Positions 1 to 5,355 of a stretch of DNA of 5,355 nucleotides are shown piece after piece; within the stretch, counting starts at the first letter, position 1, and each line of letters opens with the position of its first letter. The notes beneath the pieces were generated by a model, which was not told the origin of the DNA, made no database searches, and was given only the letters and a program-made list of their open reading frames with translations. Origin of the DNA: Clostridia bacterium (GTDB lineage Bacteria; Bacillota; Clostridia; Oscillospirales; CAG-272); assembly GCA_017629925.1 (NCBI GenBank), contig JAGBWH010000048.1, forward strand, positions 1 through 5,355, in the 5' to 3' direction. The translations under genes and the position numbers were made by a program.

Positions 1-72
1 ACGAACACCGAGGCATGGTCTGAGGCGTATGAAACCTACCGCCAATACATTGGCAAAACAGGAAGAGTGTAA
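1..72 (+). CDS. 3' end of a sugar kinase gene, probably rhamnulokinase (partial)
   Basis: Only the last 23 codons and a TAA stop (70-72) are in the window; the gene begins upstream. The tail contains AWSEAYETYRQYIG, which resembles the C-terminal helix of FGGY-family sugar kinases, where an 'AW.EAY..Y' pattern is common. It ends 30 bases before the L-rhamnose isomerase start on the same strand, and rhamnulokinase (rhaB, rhamnulose to rhamnulose-1-phosphate) is the usual partner of rhaA. That an open frame ends here is seen directly. The kinase identity is inferred from the tail and the neighbour, and the fragment is too short to exclude another FGGY kinase or an unrelated protein. Confidence 0.6.
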   Translation, partial: TNTEAWSEAYETYRQYIGKTGRV

Positions 73-102
73 TACATATCAAACATAAAAGAGGTAAGAA
101 AG

Positions 103-1233
103 ATGAACACAAAGCAAGCGTACGAATGGGCGAAAGAACTGTATGCAAAACTCGGTGTAGACACCGATGCCGCCCTTGAAAAACTTCGCAAAACGCCTAT
201 CTCTATTCATTGCTGGCAAGGTGATGATGTCAACGGTTTTCTGTTCCAAGACATTGCCCTATCCGGCGGTATTCAAACCACAGGTAACTATCCCGGCAGA
301 GCCAGAAATGCCGAAGAACTTCGCGCAGACCTCGATTTTGCTCTCCGTATGATCCCTTCCACCCATCGCGTGAACCTTCACGCTATCTACGCAGATACCC
401 CCGAAAAAGTGGACTTGGTAGACCTTGAACCCCGCCACTTCGCTTCTTGGACGGATTGGGCAAAAGAACGCAAAATGGGCATTGACTACAACCCCACCTG
501 CTTCTCTCACCCTATGGCAGAAAGTGGTTTTACTATCTCCTCAGCGGACCCCGATGTTCGTGCATTCTGGATTGAACATTGCCGCAAATCTCGTCTCATT
601 TCCGAAAACTTCGGTAGAGAACTGGGCACAAAGTGCGTGACCAATTTCTGGTTTCCTGATGGATACAAGGACATTCCTGTCGACAGAGAAGCACCCCGCT
701 ACCGCATGATGACCGCTTTGGACGAAGCCCGTCGAGATGCGGTCAACCCCGAGTATCACCTTGATGCGCTGGAAAGCAAAGTGTTTGGTATTGGCGCGGA
801 AAGCTACACCGTTGGCTCAAACGAATTCGTTTTGGGCTACTGTGTGTCTCGTGGTATTGCTTGCACGCTTGATGCAGGTCACTTCCATCCCACCGAAGTT
901 ATCTCTGACAAAATCTCTTCCGTGATGCAATACACCAAAGAATTGCTCCTTCACGTCAGCCGCCCTGTTCGTTGGGACTCTGACCACGTGGTCATCCTTG
1001 ACGATGAACTCCACGCGATTGCGCAAAGCCTTGTTCGTGGTGGTATCATTGACCGTACCCACATTGGTCTTGACTATTTCGATGCGTCTATCAACCGTGT
1101 AGCCGCTTGGGTAATCGGTACTCGCAATATGTGCAAAGCCTGCTTGCCGCTTATCTCGAACCCACCGAAATGCTCAAAAAAGCCGAGCTGGAGGGAGACT
1201 ATACCACTCGTTTGGCTATGCTGGAAGAACTGA
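103..1233 (+). CDS. rhaA: L-rhamnose isomerase, main part; reading frame disrupted after codon 346
   Basis: Cytoplasmic enzyme that converts L-rhamnose to L-rhamnulose, the first step of rhamnose breakdown. The ATG at 103 has a good site (AGAGG, 90-94) eight bases upstream. Residues 1-346 follow the E. coli RhaA pattern closely: [11 protein letters not shown] near 33-43, FGIGAESY 228-235, [17 protein letters not shown] 256-272, [14 protein letters not shown] 284-297, and [17 protein letters not shown] 327-343. By comparison with E. coli RhaA, His260, Asp292 and Asp294 are the expected metal ligands, and Glu233 is also kept. After Ala346 (codon 1138-1140) the frame loses all similarity: 30 unrelated, Cys/Pro/Lys-rich residues follow to a TGA at 1231-1233, giving 376 residues against about 418 in the family. 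The expected C-terminus continues in the -1 frame (1143-1352). Inserting one base, most simply a C after 1140 (GCC CTG CTT), restores 416 residues. As written, the product would lack its C-terminal helices and is probably inactive. The cause may be a real mutation or an assembly or sequencing indel. Confidence 0.93.
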   Translation: MNTKQAYEWAKELYAKLGVDTDAALEKLRKTPISIHCWQGDDVNGFLFQDIALSGGIQTTGNYPGRARNAEELRADLDFALRMIPSTHRVNLHAIYADTPEKVDLVDLEPRHFASWTDWAKERKMGIDYNPTCFSHPMAESGFTISSADPDVRAFWIEHCRKSRLISENFGRELGTKCVTNFWFPDGYKDIPVDREAPRYRMMTALDEARRDAVNPEYHLDALESKVFGIGAESYTVGSNEFVLGYCVSRGIACTLDAGHFHPTEVISDKISSVMQYTKELLLHVSRPVRWDSDHVVILDDELHAIAQSLVRGGIIDRTHIGLDYFDASINRVAAWVIGTRNMCKACLPLISNPPKCSKKPSWRETIPLVWLCWKN

Positions 1234-1352
1234 AATCCTATCCCTTCTCCGCCATCTGGGATTACTACTGCGAAACCATGGGCGTGCCTGTGCGTGAAAA
1301 CTGGCTCGGAGAAGTGAAACAGTACGAAAAAGACGTACTCTCCAAAAGATAA
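1143..1352 (+). pseudogene. rhaA: C-terminal remnant of L-rhamnose isomerase in the -1 frame
   Basis: These 69 codons plus a TAA (1350-1352) encode the missing end of RhaA. They begin [19 protein letters not shown] and include YPFSAIWDYYCETMGVPV and YEKDVLSKR, matching the E. coli RhaA end (YPFGAIWDYYCEQM..., YEKTILSQR). The frame is free of stops and the family signature residues are intact, so little decay has occurred since the frame was lost; this favours a recent mutation or a sequence error. A TTG at 1107 lies in this frame but has no plausible binding site and sits inside conserved rhaA code, so separate translation is unlikely. It should be read as one gene with 103-1233. The stop lies three bases before the next gene's ATG. 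Confidence 0.88.
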
Positions 1353-1355
1353 AAA

Positions 1356-2312
1356 ATGATACAACTTATACCGTATTGCCGCTCTGCTCTTTGGGGCGGC
1401 AATCGTTTAAAACCCCTGTTTGCTGAGGCGCAGGATTTGCCGAATTTGGCAGAGGCATGGCTCTTTTCTGTGTGCCCTGAGCAAGAGAGTTTAGCTGAGC
1501 ACACACCTCTATCGGATTGGCTTTTGGCACAAGGGTATCATCATTTACTGTCAAAACTCCCCTTGGTCAAACTTCTTGATACCGCCTCTTTGCTCTCGGT
1601 GCAGGTGCATCCAAACGACGAGCAAGCAGAGAGACTGGAAGGCAAGCCATGTGGGAAAAGTGAAATGTGGTATATCCTTCATGCACAGGAAGGCGCATAC
1701 ATTTATCACAATTTAGAATGTAGCAAAGCGGAATTTCTTTTGGCATTAGAGCAAAAGCAACCCACAAAAGCCTTAAAAAAACACTATGTCAAAGCGGGGG
1801 AAGTCTATATGATCCCTGCGGGCATGGTGCATGCGCTGGGGGGCGGTATCACATTGCTTGAAATACAGCAATCAAGTGACACCACCTATCGTTTGTGGGA
1901 CTATGAAAGAAAAGACGATGCGGGCAACCTCCGTCCCCTACATATTGAAAAAGCCACAGAGGTGCTTCGCCCCTTTAGAGAGGCGGAAATTCAGGCGTTC
2001 CAATATGCAGAAGATGCCGAAAAATTCAGCGTTACCTATCATGATGCTCTATCAAATGTATCTACAATTGCAAAAACCCCCCTGTTTAGAGTGGATATTT
2101 GCGAGGTAAGCGAAAACAAACCTTGCACTTTCTCCACCCCCAAGCACCCTTTGGCGATCATCTCTCTTTCAGACGAAGGCGTGGCAAAAAACCGAAACCA
2201 AACGCTTGCGCTCACTTTTGGTGCTACGCTATGCGTTTTACCGCAAGATGGCGAGGTCAATGTCAGCGGAGAGGGAAGATTTGCCGTCGTCTCTATGCCC
2301 TGCACGATTTGA
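1356..2312 (+). CDS. manA: Class I mannose-6-phosphate isomerase (phosphomannose isomerase)
   Basis: Zinc enzyme interconverting mannose-6-phosphate and fructose-6-phosphate in the cytoplasm. Its 318 residues match the short bacterial type (about 315, as in Bacillus ManA). The cupin signatures are present: LWGG at 12-15, LSVQVHPND at 80-88 (Gln83 and His85 as expected zinc ligands), KSEMWYIL at 101-108 (Glu103), IPAGMVHALGGG at 153-164 (His159), then EIQQSSDTTYRLWDY at 169-183, whose Arg179 sits in the usual catalytic loop. The C-terminal third is less conserved and forms the small second cupin half. The start is the ATG three bases after the restored rhaA stop. I see no Shine-Dalgarno sequence, only A-rich bases, so translation is probably coupled to rhaA; with the frame broken, ribosomes on rhaA would stop 122 bases earlier. 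Placement next to rhamnose genes suggests the operon handles a polymer that also contains mannose. A close sugar-phosphate isomerase with another substrate cannot be excluded. Confidence 0.92.
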   Translation: MIQLIPYCRSALWGGNRLKPLFAEAQDLPNLAEAWLFSVCPEQESLAEHTPLSDWLLAQGYHHLLSKLPLVKLLDTASLLSVQVHPNDEQAERLEGKPCGKSEMWYILHAQEGAYIYHNLECSKAEFLLALEQKQPTKALKKHYVKAGEVYMIPAGMVHALGGGITLLEIQQSSDTTYRLWDYERKDDAGNLRPLHIEKATEVLRPFREAEIQAFQYAEDAEKFSVTYHDALSNVSTIAKTPLFRVDICEVSENKPCTFSTPKHPLAIISLSDEGVAKNRNQTLALTFGATLCVLPQDGEVNVSGEGRFAVVSMPCTI

Positions 2313-2343
2313 TGCTTCAGTAAGAGTAAGAAAGGATAAAAAT

Positions 2344-4014
2344 ATGGGACAATTATTTCCGCAGTTTAATGAGCAAAAATGGGAACAAGTGAGAACTCAC
2401 CCCTATTTTAAGAAACATATAGCCCAGATAAAAGAGCGCGCAGAAGCGTTTCTTGCCACTGACCCCCCCAGAATGAAATTCAGCGATATGCACCTGTTCG
2501 TGACCACGGGTGACCGTAGTGTGTCGGGGAAGGTGTATAATGAGTATAACGCTCGCCTGGAAGTCTTTTTCTTTATGTATCTTTTGGAAAAAGACGAAAA
2601 ATGGATTGAGCCTCTTGCAGATATTATGTGGAATATTTGCGATTTTGAAAGCTGGTCTATTCCTGCACACGTCAAAGAAAGCGCCACCCCCGCAGACAGA
2701 CACATCAACCTCGATCTTTGCTCCACTTTGACAGGGTTCTCGCTGGCTGAGATCCTCTACTTTATCGGTGATAAACTGCCTGATTTGGTGTATCGTCGTG
2801 TGCATCATGAAATCCGTGTGCGTATCATCGACTCCTATAAGAGACACAATGTGTTTTGGGAAAAGATCACCAACAACTGGTCTGCCGTGTGCATTTCCGC
2901 TGTGCTGGGATGCTATCTCTATCTTGACTGTAAAGAAGAATTAGAGGAGCAACTCCCCTTCATGCTCGAGACGATGAACTGCTATCTCAGAGGATTTGAG
3001 AATGACGGCTGCTGCACAGAAGGCTACGGCTATTGGAACTATGGCTTTTCTCATTTCTGTATTTTCGCGGATATGCTTCGCTCATATACAGACGGTAAAA
3101 TTGACCTCTTCAAAGAAGAAAAGGCGCACGCCGTTGCACTCTTCCAACAAAACGTGGCAGTAAACGAAAAAGAATGCATCAGCTTTTCGGATGGACCACT
3201 CCATTTTTCACCCAATCCTTGGCTCAGCCATTTTTTGAAGCATGAATACCCCGATATGGAAATTCCTCACTTTGAAGAATCCAATCAAACCAGCGCGGCA
3301 TTGCGCTATGTGTTGTGGCAAGATCCTGATATGGAGAGCACGGGCTTTCATCCTGCATCTTACATCTACCCTGATAGCCAATGGTTTATTTTCCGTGGAG
3401 AAAAATATACTTTGGTGGCAAAGGGCGGGTATAACCAAGAATCTCATAACCACAATGACATAGGCTCTTTCATTTTGTCTTGCGATGGCAAGGTATCCTT
3501 CGTAGATCCCGGCTCCGGTGCCTACACGCGCCAATATTTTGATGGCGCTACTCGCTATCAACACTTGGTGACCTCCTCTACCGGTCACAGCGTGCCGATC
3601 ATCAATGGTCAAATCCAAGTCACAGGCATGAAAAAATCGAAGGTGCTGGCAAGTGCAGAAAATTATTTCAAATTCACCCTTGATAATGGCTACGATATCC
3701 CCACCCTTGATAGCCTCGTGCGCACCTTTGATTGCCAAGATGACGTCCTCATTCTAACCGATAGCTATGTGTTCTCGGAAGAGCCGGAGAGTATCGTGGA
3801 GCGTTTTGTGTCCTTCCATCAACCGCAAGTCACGCCAGAGGGCATTATTTGTGGCACCTCTCGTTTGGTATTTGATAGTGATGTGTTCTCTGTTTCCCTC
3901 AAAGAAGGCATCATCGAAAGCCAACCCGAAAAAACCCTCTATCAAATTGATTTACAGGTAAAAGAACCCAAAAAAGAGACAACGGTGTCTGTTTCTTTTT
4001 ACTCAGCCAACTAA
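2344..4014 (+). CDS. Heparinase II/III family protein, probable cytoplasmic polysaccharide/oligosaccharide lyase
   Basis: A 556-residue protein with the two-part layout of heparinase II/III-like lyases: a helical toroid (about 55-330) followed by a beta-sandwich (about 345-550). Visible motifs are NNW at 177-179, EGYGYWNYG at 226-234 (candidate catalytic tyrosines 228 and 230), SHNHNDIGSF at 367-376, VDPGSGAY at 387-394, and TGHSVPIING at 413-422. The spacing of His368, His370, Asp388 and His415 agrees with the catalytic His and the zinc ligands of Pedobacter heparinase II (His406, His408, Asp425, His464, from memory). The catalytic His expected near 179 is Trp. There is no signal peptide or membrane segment, so it probably acts on imported oligosaccharides, cleaving next to a uronic acid by beta-elimination. 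The ATG at 2344 is chosen because AAAGGA (2331-2336) lies seven bases upstream and residues follow the family from there; the longer frame from 2206 only runs through manA. It is the last gene before the terminator. The substrate is unknown; a rhamnose- and uronate-containing glycan fits the neighbours. Confidence 0.85.
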   Translation: MGQLFPQFNEQKWEQVRTHPYFKKHIAQIKERAEAFLATDPPRMKFSDMHLFVTTGDRSVSGKVYNEYNARLEVFFFMYLLEKDEKWIEPLADIMWNICDFESWSIPAHVKESATPADRHINLDLCSTLTGFSLAEILYFIGDKLPDLVYRRVHHEIRVRIIDSYKRHNVFWEKITNNWSAVCISAVLGCYLYLDCKEELEEQLPFMLETMNCYLRGFENDGCCTEGYGYWNYGFSHFCIFADMLRSYTDGKIDLFKEEKAHAVALFQQNVAVNEKECISFSDGPLHFSPNPWLSHFLKHEYPDMEIPHFEESNQTSAALRYVLWQDPDMESTGFHPASYIYPDSQWFIFRGEKYTLVAKGGYNQESHNHNDIGSFILSCDGKVSFVDPGSGAYTRQYFDGATRYQHLVTSSTGHSVPIINGQIQVTGMKKSKVLASAENYFKFTLDNGYDIPTLDSLVRTFDCQDDVLILTDSYVFSEEPESIVERFVSFHQPQVTPEGIICGTSRLVFDSDVFSVSLKEGIIESQPEKTLYQIDLQVKEPKKETTVSVSFYSAN

Positions 4015-4026
4015 TTAAAAAAACAA

Positions 4027-4060
4027 GGGCGGTAAAACTTTTCGTTTTACCGCCCCTTTT
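4027..4060. terminator. Bidirectional intrinsic terminator between the rhamnose operon and hpf
   Basis: A perfect 12-bp stem, GGGCGGTAAAAC (4027-4038) with GTTTTACCGCCC (4044-4055), closes a five-base loop (TTTTC). On the + strand it is followed by C then TTTT and a T-rich stretch, 12 bases after the lyase stop. On the - strand the same stem is followed by TTG and a run of seven T (complement of the A7 at 4017-4023), so it can also end hpf transcripts arriving from the other side. This is the only strong hairpin between the two convergent genes. Confidence 0.93.
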
Positions 4061-4116
4061 CTATTCAAATGAACGTGCCATCTATTTTAAGATAGAGGTC
4101 GCGTTTTAGAAGAGAA

Positions 4117-4632
4117 TTATTCGGGAATGATCAAGCCGTAATCGCCATCTTTTCTTTTATACACCACACAGGTGCTTTCTGTGTCTTGGTCAACAAACAC
4201 GAAGAATTGGTGACCAAGCAAGTCCATCTGCAAAATGGCTTCTTCTACGGACATGGGTTTGAAGGGATACGTTTTGGTACGAATGCGAAATTCTGATTCT
4301 TCATAGTCTTCATCTTCGTCAAATGCAGCATAAGCATCAGGACGCATCCGCTTTTCGAGTCTTGTCTTGTACTTGCGGATTTGGCGGTCCAAGGCATCCA
4401 TTGCGCTGTCCAGAGCAGTGCGTAAGGTGTCTGCGCCTTCTTCAGCGCGGAAAATCGTGCCATTGGAAAGAATGGTAATCTCGACTGTTTCCATGTCATG
4501 ACGGCAGGAGAAGGTGACGTACGCTTCGGCGGTGTCCTCAAAAAACTTATCATATTTTTTGAGTTTTTCTTCTGCAAGCGTTTTCATGGAATCGCGCAAG
4601 GTCATTTGTTTACTCGAGATGGTTAGTTTCAT
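4117..4632 (-). CDS. hpf: Ribosome hibernation promoting factor, long form
   Basis: Binds the 30S decoding region and, in the long form, drives 70S ribosomes into inactive 100S dimers in slow growth or starvation. The 171 residues comprise an N-terminal S30AE domain (about 1-95: MKLTISSKQMTLRDSM, then VEITI and the helix DTLRTALDSAMDALDRQIRKYK), an acidic linker (104-113, DEDEDYEESE-like) and the C-terminal dimerisation domain (about 115-171) with the hallmark KPMSVEEAILQMDLLGHQFF and VVYKRKDGDYGLI. Length is slightly below the usual 180-190, from a short linker. The start is the ATG at 4632, where MKLTI aligns with the family; AAAGGA (4649-4644 on this strand) lies 11 bases upstream. A longer in-frame start at 4698 would overlap the leader hairpin and probable transcription start. 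The gene converges on the rhamnose operon and is probably monocistronic, read from the extended -10 promoter at 4703-4711. Confidence 0.97.
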   Translation of the reverse strand: MKLTISSKQMTLRDSMKTLAEEKLKKYDKFFEDTAEAYVTFSCRHDMETVEITILSNGTIFRAEEGADTLRTALDSAMDALDRQIRKYKTRLEKRMRPDAYAAFDEDEDYEESEFRIRTKTYPFKPMSVEEAILQMDLLGHQFFVFVDQDTESTCVVYKRKDGDYGLIIPE

Positions 4633-4662
4633 GTGTAATACCGTCCTTTCAAATAAATGGCT

Positions 4663-4698
4663 GTGAACGGGACGGGGATTGCTCACCCTCCCCTTCAC
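4663..4698 (-). promoter_or_regulatory. Inverted repeat in the hpf leader, possible 5'-end stem-loop
   Basis: Read on the - strand, GTGAA and GGGGA (4698-4689) face TCCCC (4678-4674) and TTCAC (4667-4663). The two five-base arms can pair around a ten-base loop, with an extra six bases (GTCCCG) bulged on the 3' side. The left arm begins within a few bases of the transcription start predicted from the -10 box at 4703-4708, so the mRNA would start with a GC-rich stem-loop some 30 bases before the ATG. It does not cover the ribosome binding site at 4644-4649. A role in mRNA stability or as an operator is possible; neither is shown by the sequence. Confidence 0.4.
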
Positions 4699-4702
4699 TT
4701 AT

Positions 4703-4711
4703 AGTATAGCA
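4703..4711 (-). promoter_or_regulatory. Extended -10 promoter for hpf
   Basis: On the - strand the bases read TGCTATACT: the extended TGn followed by TATACT, one mismatch from TATAAT. The predicted transcription start is near 4696, giving a leader of about 64 bases. At the 17-base spacing the -35 position is TTTATT, a poor match, which fits a promoter that relies on the TGn extension. A hibernation factor might be expected to use a stress sigma factor; I see no clear sigma-B or sigma-H element here. Confidence 0.6.
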
Positions 4712-4874
4712 CATCTTCAACAAAAAATAAAGAGGAAATTGCAAAAAATAGGACTATTTACACAAAATTCGCAATTTGTACATCTACAAGGTAGAAAAAT
4801 AGGTGAAAATGACACAAACCACACCGCTCCAAACCTTGCTCAATAAAAATTCACAAAAAAATAGCAAATAACCC
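4712..4874. other. AT-rich divergent intergenic region without a recognisable gene
   Basis: The gap between hpf and the next start is 331 bases; this central part is AT-rich with many A-runs on the + strand. It holds two small inverted repeats: AAATT-CGC-AATTT (4765-4777) and, overlapping it, TTGTA-CATC-TACAA (4776-4789). They could be operator half-sites but are short enough to arise by chance in such AT-rich sequence. A 20-codon frame from ATG 4809 to TAA 4871 has no supporting similarity. I see no tRNA, riboswitch core or long repeat. Confidence 0.5.
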
Positions 4875-4903
4875 TTTCAAGTTGGTATGATATATGTTAT
4901 AAT
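4875..4903 (+). promoter_or_regulatory. Extended -10 promoter for the DUF5685-like gene
   Basis: TGT followed by a perfect TATAAT (4898-4903) gives a consensus extended -10. At exactly 17 bases upstream lies TTTCAA (4875-4880), which matches TTGACA at three of six positions. Transcription would begin near 4910, leaving a leader of about 50 bases before the GTG at 4964. No other comparable box is seen upstream of that gene. Confidence 0.75.
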
Positions 4904-4963
4904 AAAAGGTGTGAATATACTTTAACTCGTCATTTTGTCTATGATGTGTGGAAAGGAACAGCC

Positions 4964-5355
4964 GTGTTTGGTTATGTAAAACCCTATCCCCCTAATCTTT
5001 TGGTCAGGGATCATGAGTATTATCGTGCCGCGTATTGCGGGTTGTGCCGTGCTATGCAAAAACATACGGGGCTGTGTTCCGCCTTCTCACTTTCCTATGA
5101 TATTTTGCTACTCGCGTTGACGAGAATGCTCTATTTAGAGGATAAAAACACGCCCTGTCGCGCCCGTCGATGCCTCGCCCATCCGTTCAAAAAACGCAAA
5201 ATGATGGACGAAAATCCCGCATTGGTGTATGCAGCGCGAGTGTCTGCGCTTTTGACCTATTATAAAATCGAGGATAACACAAAAGACGACAGGGGCTTTC
5301 GTCGCGCCGGGGCATACGCCCTTTTGCCCATGGGACGTCATGGAAAAAGAAAAGC
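4964..5355 (+). CDS. DUF5685-like protein of unknown function (5' part, cut by window end)
   Basis: The frame opens with GTG at 4964, AAAGGA (4952-4957) six bases upstream, and stays open for 130 codons to the window end. It starts (M)FGYVKPYPPNLLVRDHEYYRAAYCGLCRAM, then ends with a stretch including AHPFKKRKMM and LTYYKIEDNTKDDRG. I recognise this as the pattern of the uncharacterised DUF5685 family of Clostridia: FGYV.P at the start, YCGLCR near 24-29, LSYD at 43-46, Cys65 and Cys70 followed by HPFKKR (73-78), and a 'YYK..D' motif. Cys25, Cys28, Cys65 and Cys70 could together bind a metal or an iron-sulphur cluster; this is inference. There is no signal peptide or membrane segment in the visible part. 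It is divergent from hpf and probably controlled by its own promoter at 4875-4903. Function is unknown; the family assignment is from memory of the motif pattern. Confidence 0.85.
   Translation, partial: MFGYVKPYPPNLLVRDHEYYRAAYCGLCRAMQKHTGLCSAFSLSYDILLLALTRMLYLEDKNTPCRARRCLAHPFKKRKMMDENPALVYAARVSALLTYYKIEDNTKDDRGFRRAGAYALLPMGRHGKRK

Noticed and set aside
1107..1142. TTG at 1107 as the start of an independent 81-residue protein
   Set aside because: No Shine-Dalgarno site, and the first 12 codons lie over conserved upstream-frame rhaA sequence; the similarity to RhaA begins only at 1143.
2206..2343. In-frame 46-codon N-terminal extension of the heparinase-like gene
   Set aside because: It lies within conserved-frame manA code, has no ribosome site, and the ATG at 2344 has AAAGGA at ideal spacing; the extension is Arg/Ser-rich nonsense without family similarity.
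2353..2847. 164-codon open frame on the - strand
   Set aside because: Antisense shadow of the heparinase-like gene; no ribosome site or recognisable domain.
3208..3738. 176-codon open frame on the - strand
   Set aside because: Antisense to the conserved beta-sandwich code of the heparinase-like gene, with low-quality composition and no family pattern.
4081..4096. TCTAT/ATAGA hairpin after the terminator
   Set aside because: Only five A/T-rich base pairs and no T-run in either direction; the hairpin at 4027-4055 already accounts for termination on both strands.
4633..4698. Alternative hpf start 22 codons upstream
   Set aside because: The family sequence begins MKLTI at 4632, which has its own ribosome site; the upstream start falls in the leader repeat, at or before the predicted transcript start.
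4809..4871. 20-codon open frame in the intergenic region with a weak AGGTG upstream
   Set aside because: Very short, Asn/Lys/Thr/Gln-rich as expected from A-rich DNA, and no similarity I recognise; it may also be upstream of the promoter at 4875-4903 and so untranscribed.

Overview
The window looks like part of a chromosome from a Gram-positive anaerobe, most likely a gut-type member of the Clostridia (Bacillota). The evidence is purine-rich AAAGGA/AGAGG ribosome binding sites, extended -10 promoters, a long-form Hpf, and a DUF5685-like gene, a family I associate with Clostridia. The exact lineage cannot be read from 5.4 kb.

Region 1 (1-4060, + strand) is the 3' part of a sugar-use operon. 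In order it holds the last 23 codons of a gene that is probably rhamnulokinase (rhaB), L-rhamnose isomerase (rhaA), a class I phosphomannose isomerase (manA/pmi type), and a cytoplasmic heparinase II/III-like protein. A strong hairpin terminator closes it. The genes are 30, 3 and 31 bases apart. A plausible job is to release rhamnose and other monomers from an imported rhamnose- or uronate-containing oligosaccharide and feed rhamnose to rhamnulose and mannose-6-P to fructose-6-P. The polysaccharide itself is not identifiable here.

The most notable feature is that rhaA is frame-disrupted. The N-terminal 346 residues, with all metal-site residues, are in one frame. The conserved last 69 residues continue in the -1 frame. 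One missing C after 1140 explains it exactly and would restore a 416-residue enzyme of normal length. A canonical A AAA AAG slippery heptamer lies 36 bases downstream in the correct phase, but homology places the frame change before it, so an indel (real or from assembly) is the better explanation.

Region 2 (4117-4711, - strand) is hpf, the ribosome hibernation factor. It converges on the operon, shares the bidirectional terminator, and has a leader containing an inverted repeat and an extended -10 promoter. Region 3 (4712-4963) is an AT-rich intergenic stretch with the promoter of the next gene. Region 4 (4964-5355, + strand) is the start of a DUF5685-like gene with a GTG start, divergent from hpf and cut by the window end.

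I saw no tRNA, rRNA, CRISPR array, insertion sequence or convincing new multi-gene system. The region reads as ordinary metabolic and housekeeping chromosome, with one broken gene and one poorly characterised lyase-like enzyme worth checking.
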